In this document: positions 42,580-50,845 of the stretch, piece by piece
How positions within the stretch are numbered: the stretch's first letter is position 1
Layout: the number at the start of each line of letters is the position of its first letter
Source of the DNA: JANXMY01 sp965246745
Lineage (GTDB): Bacteria > Armatimonadota > Armatimonadia > Armatimonadales > Capsulimonadaceae
Length of the DNA stretch: 64,000 bases
Direction: 5' to 3'
Assembly (NCBI GenBank): GCA_965246745.1
Contig: OZ251980.1
Location: 2,852,001 to 2,916,000 of the forward strand
The notes under the pieces: generated by a model
The model's database searches: none
What the model saw: the letters and a program-made list of their open reading frames with translations, nothing else
Told to the model about the DNA's origin: nothing
Program-made: the position numbers and the translations under genes

Positions 42580-42840
42580 ATGACACTTGTGCTGGAACTG
42601 AACCCGATGCAGGAAGCCGCGCTGCGTCAAAAGGCGGCTTCGGCGGGAAGTGATGAGCCGACTTATGCCGCCCGCCTGTTGAGCGAAGCGCTGGGAATGC
42701 CTGCCCTCCCGGCACGACCGTTTTATGAAACGGCGACGGCAGAAGAATGGGTGAAAGCCTGGCATGACTGGACGCACAGCCGCCGCTCCGAAACGCCGGT
42801 GCTGCTCGACGACAGCCGGGCCGTCATCTACGAGGAGTAA
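42580..42840 (+). CDS. Putative antitoxin of the PIN toxin pair
   Basis: An 86-residue protein in the position of a VapB-like antitoxin, 4 bp before a PIN toxin gene. It has a helical N-terminus (LVLELNPMQEAALRQKAASA) and an acidic tail likely to bind the toxin. It does not show an obvious DNA-binding fold. AAAGGAG precedes the ATG. Confidence 0.7.
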   Translation: MTLVLELNPMQEAALRQKAASAGSDEPTYAARLLSEALGMPALPARPFYETATAEEWVKAWHDWTHSRRSETPVLLDDSRAVIYEE

Positions 42841-42844
42841 TGAA

Positions 42845-43312
42845 GTGCTGCCGCAAAGCGCTGTCAAGAATCTTGTGGACTCGAATCTGCTTCTGCGAAG
42901 CGTGCAGTCCGCGCATCCCCATTTTGCCGCTGCGGAGGCTGCTGTCGCAAAATTACGCCTGCGCGGGGACAGCCTCTATGCCTGCCCGCAAAACTGCACC
43001 GAGTTCTGGGCCGTATCAACACGCCCGGCGAGTGCGAACGGGCTGGGATTTACAACAGTCGAGGCGGAAGTGGAACTGGCGAAGATTGAATCTTTGTTTC
43101 CGCTGCTGCCGGACATTCCCGAAATTTATCAGGAGTGGCGTCGGCTCGTAACGCAGGCTGGAGTGTCAGGCAAACCGACCCATGACGCCCGGTTGATGGC
43201 GGTCGCAGTTGTTTACGGCATGAACAATCTGCTTACGTTCAACGGCAGTGATTTTACGCGCTTTGCCGCTCTCGCGCCGACAGTGACGATTCTTGACCCG
43301 CGCGACGTTTGA
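42845..43312 (+). CDS. PIN-domain ribonuclease toxin (VapC-like)
   Basis: A 155-residue PIN protein starting GTG 42845, with GAGGAG ending 7 bp ahead. The acidic catalytic residues are in order: LVDSNLL (D), NCTEFW (E), THDARLMA (D) and LLTFNGSDF (N/D). Toxins of this class cleave RNA. The antitoxin stop is 4 bp before the start. A complete-looking toxin-antitoxin module. Confidence 0.85.
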   Translation: MLPQSAVKNLVDSNLLLRSVQSAHPHFAAAEAAVAKLRLRGDSLYACPQNCTEFWAVSTRPASANGLGFTTVEAEVELAKIESLFPLLPDIPEIYQEWRRLVTQAGVSGKPTHDARLMAVAVVYGMNNLLTFNGSDFTRFAALAPTVTILDPRDV

Positions 43313-43322
43313 GGGAGTCCAT

Positions 43323-44408
43323 TTGGAAAAGTTTGCGTTTATTATCCATCCGTTTGATGTGCGCCGGGATGTGGCTAAAAAAGGCGGCATTTATTCGGCG
43401 GCGAAGTATCTGCCGGAGCCGGCGGTGGAGTGGGGCATCCAGTTCAAGTCGCCGATGGTCATGTCGCATATCACGGGGATTGTCTCAAAGACCGGGGCGG
43501 AGGCCGAAGGCTGGTTTATCGGCTGCCCGCTGACCCCGAAGCAGCTTCTTACTTTGCCGACGGAGTTTGTTTACAAGCGCTTGATCCAGTGCGGCAAGCT
43601 GGCCGAGTCGCTCGGGGCGGGGATTATCGGCTTGGGCGCGTTTACGTCGGTGGTCGGCGACGGCGGCATGACCGTCGCGAAGAATCTAGACATTGCGGTC
43701 ACGACCGGCAATTCCTACACGGTGGCGACGGCGGTGGAAGGCGGGCTGGACGCCGCGCGGCGCATGGGCATCACGATGGAGAACGCCAAAGTCGCCGTGG
43801 TCGGGGCGACCGGGTCTATCGGACGGACCTGCGCGTTGATGCTGGCCCCGAAATGCGCCGAGATTGCGCTGATCGGGCGCGACACGGCCCGGCTGGAAGC
43901 GGTCGCCCGCGAGCTGCCCGGCGCGTGTGTCCGCTTGTACGACGATGTGCATCTGGGCCTGCGCGACGCCGACTTGGTGATTACGGTGACGAGCGCCCAC
44001 GACGCCGTGATTGAGCCTGAAGACCTAAAATCAGGCTCAGTCGTCTGCGATGTGGCCCGGCCGCGCGACGTGTCCGTCCGGGTCGCCAAAGAGCGCGACG
44101 ATGTGCTGGTCATCGAAGGCGGCGTGGTCGCCGTGCCCGGCCCTGCCGCCGACTTTCGTTTCACGTTCGGCTTCCCCCCGAAGACCGCGTATGCGTGTAT
44201 GTCCGAGACGATCATGCTGGCTTTGGAAGGCCGCTATGAATCGTTCACGCTCGGCAAGGAAGTGTCGGTCGCGCAGGCCGAGGAAACCGAGAAACTCGCT
44301 CAAAAGCACGGCTTTCACCTGGCCGGCTACCGCTCGTTCGAGAAAGCCGTCACTGAGGAGGCAATCTCCGACACCCGCCGCCGGGCGGCGGCGAAGCGCA
44401 CGCGTTAG
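43323..44408 (+). CDS. Long-chain fatty acyl-ACP reductase (fatty aldehyde-forming)
   Basis: A 361-residue NAD(P)-dependent protein, TTG start with GAGGGAG ahead. It has FAFIIHPFDVRRDVAKKGG, SHITGIVSKTGAEAEGWFIG, the Rossmann loop VVGATGSIGRTCA and AYACMSETIMLALEGR, whose Cys (about residue 292) corresponds to the catalytic Cys294 of cyanobacterial acyl-ACP reductase. It reduces long-chain acyl-ACP to aldehyde. No aldehyde-deformylating oxygenase is nearby, so the aldehyde may enter wax, alcohol or ether lipid synthesis. Also annotated elsewhere as shikimate-dehydrogenase-like. Confidence 0.8.
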   Translation: MEKFAFIIHPFDVRRDVAKKGGIYSAAKYLPEPAVEWGIQFKSPMVMSHITGIVSKTGAEAEGWFIGCPLTPKQLLTLPTEFVYKRLIQCGKLAESLGAGIIGLGAFTSVVGDGGMTVAKNLDIAVTTGNSYTVATAVEGGLDAARRMGITMENAKVAVVGATGSIGRTCALMLAPKCAEIALIGRDTARLEAVARELPGACVRLYDDVHLGLRDADLVITVTSAHDAVIEPEDLKSGSVVCDVARPRDVSVRVAKERDDVLVIEGGVVAVPGPAADFRFTFGFPPKTAYACMSETIMLALEGRYESFTLGKEVSVAQAEETEKLAQKHGFHLAGYRSFEKAVTEEAISDTRRRAAAKRTR

Positions 44409-44423
44409 GAAACCGCCGGCGCG

Positions 44424-44452
44424 TTTAGCGCCGGCACAAATGCCACTATAAA
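44424..44452 (+). promoter_or_regulatory. Promoter of the TlpA pair
   Basis: TTTAGC (44424-44429), 17-bp spacer, TATAAA (44447-44452), then ATG at 44460 only 7 nt on. The -35 lies in a GCCGGCGC/GCGCCGGC hairpin (44416-44434), a possible operator. Confidence 0.5.
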
Positions 44453-44459
44453 TGCCACT

Positions 44460-45017
44460 ATGCCGCACAAACTACTTTGGGCCGTTCTGCTGGTCACCGC
44501 CGCGCTCGGGACGCTGTTTATCAGTGTCCGGCGCACGGCGGTTGCCGATGCCGCGCCGGGGCTGACGGCGGCGGCGGACGCCAAGCCTGCGCCGCCGTTC
44601 ACGCTCCCCGACGCCGCGACCGGCAAGTCCGTCGCACTGGCCGAGGCCGCCAAAACTCAGCCTGTGGTTTTGGACTTCTGGGCGACCTGGTGCGGCCCCT
44701 GCCGCGCCGAGCTGCCGCATCTCGAAGCGCTGTCCCGAAAATACCGGGGCCGGGCGGCGTTCTACGGCATCAATTCCAGCGACCCGCCCGCCGCAATCAC
44801 GCAGTTCGCGCGGCAGAACGGGCTGACGTTTCCGATGCTTTCCGACCCCAACCACCGCGCCGCGTTTCTGTACGGAGCCGACGCCATTCCGCTGCTCGTC
44901 GTTGTAGACACGCGCGGCAAAGTCCGCGCCGTCACTGCCGGTTATTCCGACGACGTGGAAACCGAGCTTTCCCGGACCCTTGACGCCCTGCTCGCCGAAG
45001 AAAAGAGGACCCCATGA
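44460..45017 (+). CDS. TlpA/ResA-like thiol-disulfide oxidoreductase
   Basis: A 185-residue membrane-anchored, periplasmic protein: N-terminal helix (LLWAVLLVTAALGTLFI), TlpA domain with VVLDFWATWCGPCRAELPHL (active site CGPC) and the cis-Pro region YGADAIPLLVVVDTRGK. It reduces disulfides in exported proteins, for example cytochrome c apoproteins, which the act operon needs. Its stop overlaps the next ATG by 4 bp. Confidence 0.9.
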   Translation: MPHKLLWAVLLVTAALGTLFISVRRTAVADAAPGLTAAADAKPAPPFTLPDAATGKSVALAEAAKTQPVVLDFWATWCGPCRAELPHLEALSRKYRGRAAFYGINSSDPPAAITQFARQNGLTFPMLSDPNHRAAFLYGADAIPLLVVVDTRGKVRAVTAGYSDDVETELSRTLDALLAEEKRTP

Positions 45018-46108
45018 CCCGCACCCTGCCGCTTGCGGCCGCCGCCCTGCTGCTGTCCGCCCTGCCCGCGCTTGCCCAAACCAAGCCGCTGACCCCGCCG
45101 GACGTTTTGGGCAGCGCCAAGACAATCCAGTTCACGGCGACCGCGCTTCAAGGCGGCGTCCCGCAGGAAATCTCAACAGCGGCGCTGGCCTCGCCGAACC
45201 GCGCGTCCGTAACGGACACCGACGCCAAAACAAAAGCCGTGGACGCCGTTTATGCGTCCAACGGCAAAACCCAGACCGAATACTCGTCGTCTCGCAGCCG
45301 CTACACTCAGTCTGCCGCCCCCGCCCAGTTCGCCGACATTGACTCGCGCACCCTGGCGTTTTCCGTGTTCAACGACTTCGCCGACCCGAAAGCCTTTGCC
45401 AAGTTTCAGCACACGGCGGCGGACAAGTCCGGCGTGTACCATCAGCTCCTCGGAACACGCGACGGCAAAACCATTACCGAAGTGCTGGCCGTGAACCCGG
45501 CGACGGGCCTGCCGCAGTCAGTCTCAATCGTCATCACGCCCGGCAAGGACACTGACAGCCCGGCGCAGCAGGTGGTGTTTTCCGATTGGAAGCTGAACGC
45601 GCCGGTGAGCGACGCCAAGTTCGCCTACACGCCGCCTGCGACCGCCAAGCTGTACTCGCCGCCGGTGCTGCTCGCCGCCGGCACGGCGGCCCCGGACTTT
45701 ACGGTGCAGGACAAGGGCGGCAAGCCGGTCCATCTGTCCGACTACAAAGGCAAAACCGTGGTGCTGGACTTCTGGGCGACCTGGTGCGGCCCGTGCCAGT
45801 CGTCGCTGCCGCACACGGCCGAGATAGCGAAAAAGTACGCGGCTAAAAACGTGGTCGTGCTGGCCGTCAACGTTTGGGACACCAAGCCGGCGTTTGACGG
45901 CTGGCTGCCGCAGCACCCGGAATACGCGCCGCTGCACTTTGCGATTGACGCGAACCCCGACCAAAGCAAAAGCGTGGCGACGGCCCTGTACGGCGTGTCC
46001 GGCATCCCGACCCAGTATGTGATCGGGCCGAGCGGCAAAATCGTGAAAAGCATTGTCGGCTATGATCCGGGCGACACGCAGCTTGAAGACGCGCTGAAGA
46101 CTCAGTAA
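45014..46108 (+). CDS. Two-domain exported protein: DUF2092-like N-terminus plus TlpA thioredoxin domain
   Basis: A 364-residue exported protein with signal peptide (PLAAAALLLSALPALA). Residues about 25-215 form a LolA/DUF2092-like beta domain (TIQFTATALQGGVPQEISTA; IVITPGKDTDSPAQQVVFSD). The C-terminus (about 220-364) is a TlpA domain: VVLDFWATWCGPCQSSLPHT and GVSGIPTQYVIGPSGK. Fusion of these two domains suggests a thiol protein that binds a lipid or protein through its first part. 4-bp overlap with the TlpA gene; terminator follows. Confidence 0.85.
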   Translation: MTRTLPLAAAALLLSALPALAQTKPLTPPDVLGSAKTIQFTATALQGGVPQEISTAALASPNRASVTDTDAKTKAVDAVYASNGKTQTEYSSSRSRYTQSAAPAQFADIDSRTLAFSVFNDFADPKAFAKFQHTAADKSGVYHQLLGTRDGKTITEVLAVNPATGLPQSVSIVITPGKDTDSPAQQVVFSDWKLNAPVSDAKFAYTPPATAKLYSPPVLLAAGTAAPDFTVQDKGGKPVHLSDYKGKTVVLDFWATWCGPCQSSLPHTAEIAKKYAAKNVVVLAVNVWDTKPAFDGWLPQHPEYAPLHFAIDANPDQSKSVATALYGVSGIPTQYVIGPSGKIVKSIVGYDPGDTQLEDALKTQ

Positions 46109-46120
46109 TCAGAACTTGTG

Positions 46121-46150
46121 GACCCCGGCATTTTCGGTGCCGGGGTCTTT
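46121..46150 (+). terminator. Rho-independent terminator
   Basis: 10-bp stem GACCCCGGCA / TGCCGGGGTC (46121-46130, 46138-46147) followed by TTT. Confidence 0.75.
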
Positions 46151-46217
46151 GCCGCCGGCTCTAAGTTTCCTTCCGTGTCCATCGCGGGTAAACCCTGCGT
46201 ATAGGCGGAGGAACACC

Positions 46218-46634
46218 ATGTCTCAAGACAAAGAAACAAAACATGCTTTCGAGCATACGGACAAAATGCGGAAAATCGCGCGGGATGAAGCGCTGCAAGA
46301 AGACGCGCTGAACGAGGCCGCGCTGCACGGCGACAGCCATACCGGGCAGCAGGGGATGATGACCCCCGGCGGGGACCTGATTGAAGGCACGGAAATCAAA
46401 GCCGTGTGGACCATGCTGCCCGAATGGCATAAAGACGAGCTGCGCCGCTTGTTTTTTGCGTCTCCGGGCACGCGGCTGAAGCAGGGCGATGTGTATTTTG
46501 ACCTGCGGACCCCGGACCGGGGCGAGCTGATCGCGCACGGCGAGGAAGAAGTCCACGAAGAGCTATTAGTTCCGAAAAAGGCGGTGGATTACGAAATCTG
46601 GAACAAGCTGATGTCGAAGCCCGCGGCGGGGTAG
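46218..46634 (+). CDS. Hypothetical soluble protein
   Basis: A 138-residue hydrophilic protein, ATG preceded by GGCGGAGGA. Charged N-terminus (TKHAFEHTDKMRKIARDEAL), then a region with LPEWHKDELRRLFFASPGT and RLKQGDVYFDLRTPDRGELI. No membrane segment. Not recognised. Palindromic element F follows 12 bp after the stop. Confidence 0.6.
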   Translation: MSQDKETKHAFEHTDKMRKIARDEALQEDALNEAALHGDSHTGQQGMMTPGGDLIEGTEIKAVWTMLPEWHKDELRRLFFASPGTRLKQGDVYFDLRTPDRGELIAHGEEEVHEELLVPKKAVDYEIWNKLMSKPAAG

Positions 46635-46645
46635 GACCGTCAGGG

Positions 46646-46784
46646 AGCGAGGGAATTTATTCCTCTATGCCTTCGGCATTACTTCGTATCTGCTGAATGG
46701 CGTCCTTTGGACGGAAGAAACCAAGCGTAAGCCAATCTTACATCCGAAGGATGCAATTCAGCGAGAGGAATTTATTCCCTCGCT
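46646..46784. repeat. Palindromic element F (same family as element G)
   Basis: Outer arms AGCGAGGGAATTTATTCCTC (left, 46646-46665) and GAGGAATTTATTCCCTCGCT (right, 46765-46784), then CTGAATGGCGTCCTTTGG against CCGAAGGATGCAATTCAG. The left half carries an additional short hairpin (ATGCCTTCGGCAT). Shares its arms with element G at 51699-51837. Confidence 0.85.
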
Positions 46785-47783
46785 TTTTTGCTGCTCGCCC
46801 GACATTTCCAACGCCGGACCTTTCTCTTTATCGTACCGCAGCGCCATCTTGCGGGCGGACTCGGCGACGGCGGCCCGCAGGGGGATCGGCTCCAAAACTT
46901 CCGCCTGTGCGCCGAACGACAAAACCCAGTACAGCATCTCCTCGTAGCCATGCACCGTCACCCGAAAGATTAGCGAGCCGTCGGGCTGCTTTTCAATGCG
47001 CTGCGATGCGTGCCAGTGACTGTTGGCGATCCAGCTTGCCACCTCGGCATCAAAGCGCACCGCCACTTCGGTCGGCTCGCCGCCCGCTTGCAGCTGCCAG
47101 CCTTTGGCGAGCCACTCGGCCAGGTCAAAGTCGGCCGGATAGTGAAACCGCTCGTCTTCGCGCAGCCGCAGCCACTTGATCCGGTCCAATCCAAACGTCC
47201 GAATGCCCTGACGCAGATGGCAGAAGCCGACCAAGTACCAGGCTCCGATTTTATAGGTCAGGCCATACGGGTCCACGCGCCGCTTGGTCGGCTCCGGGCG
47301 GGTACGCGAAAGATAAGTAATATCAACGGGGTGGTGCCGGACAATCGCCGTTTCTAAATTCTGGTACACGTCCGCGGAAAAGTCGCGCACCACCGGCAGG
47401 CCGACTGAAACCCGTTCGCCGGCTTTTTTCACTTCGGCGGCGGTGCGCCGGGGCAGCGCCTGGTCTATTTTTTTCAGGGCCGACCCCAGCGCGTCTTTGT
47501 AAACCGACCCGGCTTGGCCCGCAAAGCTGGTGCCGGCCAGCCGCAGGGCGAGGGCTTCGGGAGGCGTAAACGAAGTCGGCAGGAACTTCATCTCGGCCAG
47601 CCCGAACTTGCCGTTTTTGCGCTTGACCTGCCCCCACTGCCGCAGAACCGCAATGTCCCGCTCGATAGTGGCGCGGGACACGTCGAACTTTTCTTCCAGC
47701 GCGGCGGCGTCCCAATGAAACGGCTCGCGGTCCAAAAGCTGCAAAATCTGGATCAGCCGCGAAAATTGTTCTTCTAAGGTCAT
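46758..47783 (-). CDS. WYL-domain transcriptional regulator
   Basis: A 341-residue DeoR/YafY-type regulator: N-terminal helix-turn-helix (FDVSRATIERDIAVLRQWG), then a WYL domain (residues about 150-240) with the WYL-like tripeptide in KIGAWYLVGFCHLR, and a WCX-like end. WYL domains sense nucleic-acid or nucleotide ligands. The last eight codons plus the TGA stop (SEGINSSR) are provided by element F. It follows the NYN gene with no gap (operon rlmN-NYN-WYL). Confidence 0.87.
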   Translation of the reverse strand: MTLEEQFSRLIQILQLLDREPFHWDAAALEEKFDVSRATIERDIAVLRQWGQVKRKNGKFGLAEMKFLPTSFTPPEALALRLAGTSFAGQAGSVYKDALGSALKKIDQALPRRTAAEVKKAGERVSVGLPVVRDFSADVYQNLETAIVRHHPVDITYLSRTRPEPTKRRVDPYGLTYKIGAWYLVGFCHLRQGIRTFGLDRIKWLRLREDERFHYPADFDLAEWLAKGWQLQAGGEPTEVAVRFDAEVASWIANSHWHASQRIEKQPDGSLIFRVTVHGYEEMLYWVLSFGAQAEVLEPIPLRAAVAESARKMALRYDKEKGPALEMSGEQQKSEGINSSR

Positions 47784-49544
47784 CTAAATCCCCGACAAAA
47801 GATGAGCTTCGCCGCTGAGCGAAACGGTGTAGCGCACTTTGCGGACACGGCGCTCGGGGTCCCAGTCTTCCATTTTGTCGTTGGTGACAAGCAGCGCTCC
47901 CAGCCGCTGCGCTTCCCGCAGCAGCACTTCGTCGGCAGTCGTGCCGGCATCCACCAGCGTCAGCGCCTGCCGGTCGCGCAGCCCGAGCAGCGCGGCCCGG
48001 TCGTCAATGAAATACGGCAGGTTGGCATCGGCGTACAGCACGACCGGGAAAAAACCCCGCGCCCAGAGCGCCCGGCGAATGGCGGTCAGATGCCGAAAAC
48101 GCGGCAGGCCGCGAGCCAGCGACTCTTGATCGAACCAGGCGACATTGCTGCCGTCCACCACTGCCGCGCCGCGCGGCGGGCGCTGAAGCGGCAGCAGCCG
48201 CGCGGGGTCGTCGGCTGCGGCCTGCGTGAGCGCCGCCCAAACACGCGCGGAGGCTTCGGGGTCGGCGGCCTTTAGTGCCGTCAGCGCGGGCCGGGCGGCT
48301 TCAATCAAGCCGATCAGCCCCTTGTCTACCGCGTCGGTCAGCAGCCGGGCCGTGACGGGGCGGCCCAGCTTCAGCGGCAGGGGCAGCGGATCATCAGGGC
48401 CGAGCGCCCCCGGCGGCGGCATCAGCGCGGGAGCCAGCGCGGTGCGGGTTTCAATAAACGTCGTCAGCCATTCGGATGCGCTTGGGGCGGTCCCGCGCAG
48501 GCGGCCCAGCCCCAGCCGCGCTGCCGCCACCGCCGCGTCGTCTGCCGCCGGAAACTCGGCCAAAAACAGCCGCGCGTCCGGCTCGGCCTGCGCGGGCGGC
48601 GATGCCAGCCGCAGCACAAGAAAAAACGTGTCTGTGGCGGCCGCGTAATCGTCCCGGCGCACCTGCTCGGCCAGCAGGCGGCGGGCGGCGGCAAGCGCCG
48701 CGCGAGGCTCCCCGCGCCCTTCCAGCGCCCGCACGGAGATTTGCAGCGCGTCCAGGTCGCTTGAATCGGTTTTCAGAACATCGTCGGCCAGCGCCAGGGC
48801 GGCGTCAAACTTGGCTTTGTCGAGCAGGTGCCGCACGGCGTCGGGCCAGGCCGGGCTGACAGGCCGGGGCAGCGGCTCGCCGGGTCCCGCGCTGCGGGGA
48901 CGCAGGGCCGGGCCGGGCGACACTTTGTCTTGATTGAGCGCTTTGACCAGCCGGGCTTCGGTTTGGGCGGACCGGGCGGCCTGCCGCTCCAATCGCGCAA
49001 TCCGATCGGCCTGTTTTTTTGCCAGGCTGCGGGCGTCGTCCCGCTCGGCTTCCAGCGCCGCGCGTGCTTTGGCGGCTTCGTCGCGCTCCCGCTCGGCGGC
49101 GGCTTGGGCGGACCGGGCGGCGTCGCGCTCTTTGCGCCGGGCGGCAAGCTCGGCTTTCAGCGCCGGCACAGGATCGGGTTTTGCGGGCGGGGGCGGGGCA
49201 GGGGGGGCGGACTGCGGGGCGGCAGCGGAAGCAGGCTTCGGGGCGGCTTCCGGCAGCGAGCGCAGCTTTTCGGCGAGTTTTTCGTCTTTGGCGGCGGCCT
49301 GCGCGAGCCGCCCGCGCACGGTCGGGTTCGCCAGGCTTTTCGGGTCGGGCCGGAAGCCGGCAAACGCGGGAACAATCGCGGCGCGAAAGTCGGGGTCTTT
49401 CAGCAGGGCCAGCAGCGCGGCGGGCTTGACGGCCCGGACCAAACACGCGGCGTCCGCCGGAGAAAGTTCTGCCGGAGAAATTTCTGCTGAGGCGGCTTCA
49501 GCGGGCGCAAGTTCGGTTGGGGCGGCGTCGGTCTCCCCGGACAT
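47784..49544 (-). CDS. NYN-domain (PIN-like, Zc3h12a type) ribonuclease with coiled-coil and TPR-like region
   Basis: A 586-residue soluble protein. The N-terminal part is Ala/Glu-rich and low-complexity, residues about 130-210 form a coiled coil (KAELAARRKERDAARSAQAA), then helical repeats, and the C-terminal 150 residues form a NYN/Zc3h12a-like nuclease: AAVVDGSNVAW (first catalytic Asp), DAGTTADEVLLREAQ (Asp, Glu) and LLVTNDKMEDW (Asp). These enzymes cleave RNA. The gene sits between rlmN and a WYL regulator, with rlmN ending 1 bp upstream. Confidence 0.78.
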   Translation of the reverse strand: MSGETDAAPTELAPAEAASAEISPAELSPADAACLVRAVKPAALLALLKDPDFRAAIVPAFAGFRPDPKSLANPTVRGRLAQAAAKDEKLAEKLRSLPEAAPKPASAAAPQSAPPAPPPPAKPDPVPALKAELAARRKERDAARSAQAAAERERDEAAKARAALEAERDDARSLAKKQADRIARLERQAARSAQTEARLVKALNQDKVSPGPALRPRSAGPGEPLPRPVSPAWPDAVRHLLDKAKFDAALALADDVLKTDSSDLDALQISVRALEGRGEPRAALAAARRLLAEQVRRDDYAAATDTFFLVLRLASPPAQAEPDARLFLAEFPAADDAAVAAARLGLGRLRGTAPSASEWLTTFIETRTALAPALMPPPGALGPDDPLPLPLKLGRPVTARLLTDAVDKGLIGLIEAARPALTALKAADPEASARVWAALTQAAADDPARLLPLQRPPRGAAVVDGSNVAWFDQESLARGLPRFRHLTAIRRALWARGFFPVVLYADANLPYFIDDRAALLGLRDRQALTLVDAGTTADEVLLREAQRLGALLVTNDKMEDWDPERRVRKVRYTVSLSGEAHLLSGI

Positions 49545-49545
49545 C

Positions 49546-50676
49546 TTAGGCGGCTCCGATCAAGGCCGGCCCGGAAACACTCGGCCCGGAAACAACCGGC
49601 AGGGGCCGGGCCGGGCGGCGCGGCTCGGCGTCTGTCACAAGCTGACCGCAGGCGGCGGCGATCTGCCGGCCCCGCTCTTTGCGCTGGGTTACGACGACGC
49701 CGGCGTCTTCCAAAATGCGCCGAAACGCCAGAATGCGGCCGGTGTCGGGCCGCTGAAACGGCTCGGCCACCGAAGTCGGGTTGTAGGGAATTACGTTCAC
49801 CGCCGCCGAGGTTCCCCCCAAAAGCTGGGCCAGCTCGCGGGCGTGCTGAGGCTCGTCGTTGACCCCGCTCAGCAGCACATATTCGAATGTCAAGCGCCGC
49901 CCGGTCTGCGCGGCATAGCGGCGGCAGGACGCCATCAGCCGCTCCAGCGGATAAGTTTTGTTGACGGGGACCAAGCGAGTCCGCAGGGCATCGTTCGGGG
50001 CATGCAGCGAGACGGCCAGCGTGAGCTGCAAGTTCTCGTCCGCCAGCTTGTCAATGTTCGGCACAATCCCGACTGTAGACAGCGTAATGTGCCGCATCGC
50101 AATCCCGCATTCGGCATTGAGTATGCGTACCGCTTTCAGCGTGGCGTCGTAGTTCAGCAGCGGCTCGCCCATGCCCATCAGCACAACATGCGTAATGCGG
50201 CGCGGCGAAAGCGACTGCAATAAAAGAAATTGGGACACAATCTCGGCGGCGGCGAGGTTCCGGGTCAAGCCCTGCGTGCCGGTGGCACAGAACGCGCAGG
50301 CCATCGGGCAGCCGGCCTGCGTGGACAAGCACACCGAGACACGCTTGGCGTCGGGCAGCAGCACGCATTCAATCGGGTGCCCGCCTTCAGTGAGCCGGGC
50401 CAGGGCTTTCAGCGTGCCGTCGCGCGTGTCGCTTTGCTGCTGCACCAGCCGCAGCGGCGGCCCGGCGCACTCGGCGGCCAGCCGCTCGCGGACATCTTTC
50501 GGCAGGTCGGTCATCGCCGCAAAGTCCGCGTTGAACCCGCCGCCGCTGTCCGGCCCGAGCCGCCGGTACAGCCATTCGGCAATCTGCGCCCCCCGAAACG
50601 CGGGCAGCCCCCGCTCGGTCATCTGCGCCCGGATTTCGTCCGTGGTCAGCCCGATCAAATTGTTTTGCGTCAGCAC
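49546..50676 (-). CDS. rlmN: Dual-specificity 23S rRNA m2A2503 / tRNA m2A37 methyltransferase
   Basis: Radical SAM enzyme that methylates C2 of adenosine in 23S rRNA and tRNA. The 376-residue protein has LSTQAGCPMACAFCATGTQG with the CxxxCxxC Fe-S motif, GMGEPLLNYD, STVGIVPNIDKLA and a late Cys (ERGRQIAAACGQ) that acts as the second catalytic cysteine. Normal length. GTG start at 50676, 6 nt after a TATACT; first gene of the rlmN-NYN-WYL operon. Confidence 0.96.
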   Translation of the reverse strand: MLTQNNLIGLTTDEIRAQMTERGLPAFRGAQIAEWLYRRLGPDSGGGFNADFAAMTDLPKDVRERLAAECAGPPLRLVQQQSDTRDGTLKALARLTEGGHPIECVLLPDAKRVSVCLSTQAGCPMACAFCATGTQGLTRNLAAAEIVSQFLLLQSLSPRRITHVVLMGMGEPLLNYDATLKAVRILNAECGIAMRHITLSTVGIVPNIDKLADENLQLTLAVSLHAPNDALRTRLVPVNKTYPLERLMASCRRYAAQTGRRLTFEYVLLSGVNDEPQHARELAQLLGGTSAAVNVIPYNPTSVAEPFQRPDTGRILAFRRILEDAGVVVTQRKERGRQIAAACGQLVTDAEPRRPARPLPVVSGPSVSGPALIGAA

Positions 50677-50682
50677 ACCCTC

Positions 50683-50688
50683 AGTATA
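50683..50688 (-). promoter_or_regulatory. -10 element before rlmN (leaderless-type)
   Basis: Minus-strand TATACT ending 6 nt before the GTG start. A GTGACA further upstream is too far (20-bp spacer) to be a convincing -35. Confidence 0.45.
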
Positions 50689-50845
50689 CCCGATAACCGC
50701 GCCGCCGGTGTCACGCCGCCGGAGAAAGTGTGCCGCGCCATGCCTCGGGTCGCGGCATGTTCATTTCCTGCGGGCGCACTCTCAAATCAGCTCTGAAAAG
50801 AACTTTTCGGCCAGCCGCGCGTCTTCCAGACCGGGGCCAGACGCG

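Noticed and set aside
44416..44434. GCCGGCGC hairpin after the acyl-ACP reductase gene as terminator
   Set aside because: No T tract follows; it overlaps the -35 of the next promoter, so an operator is as likely.
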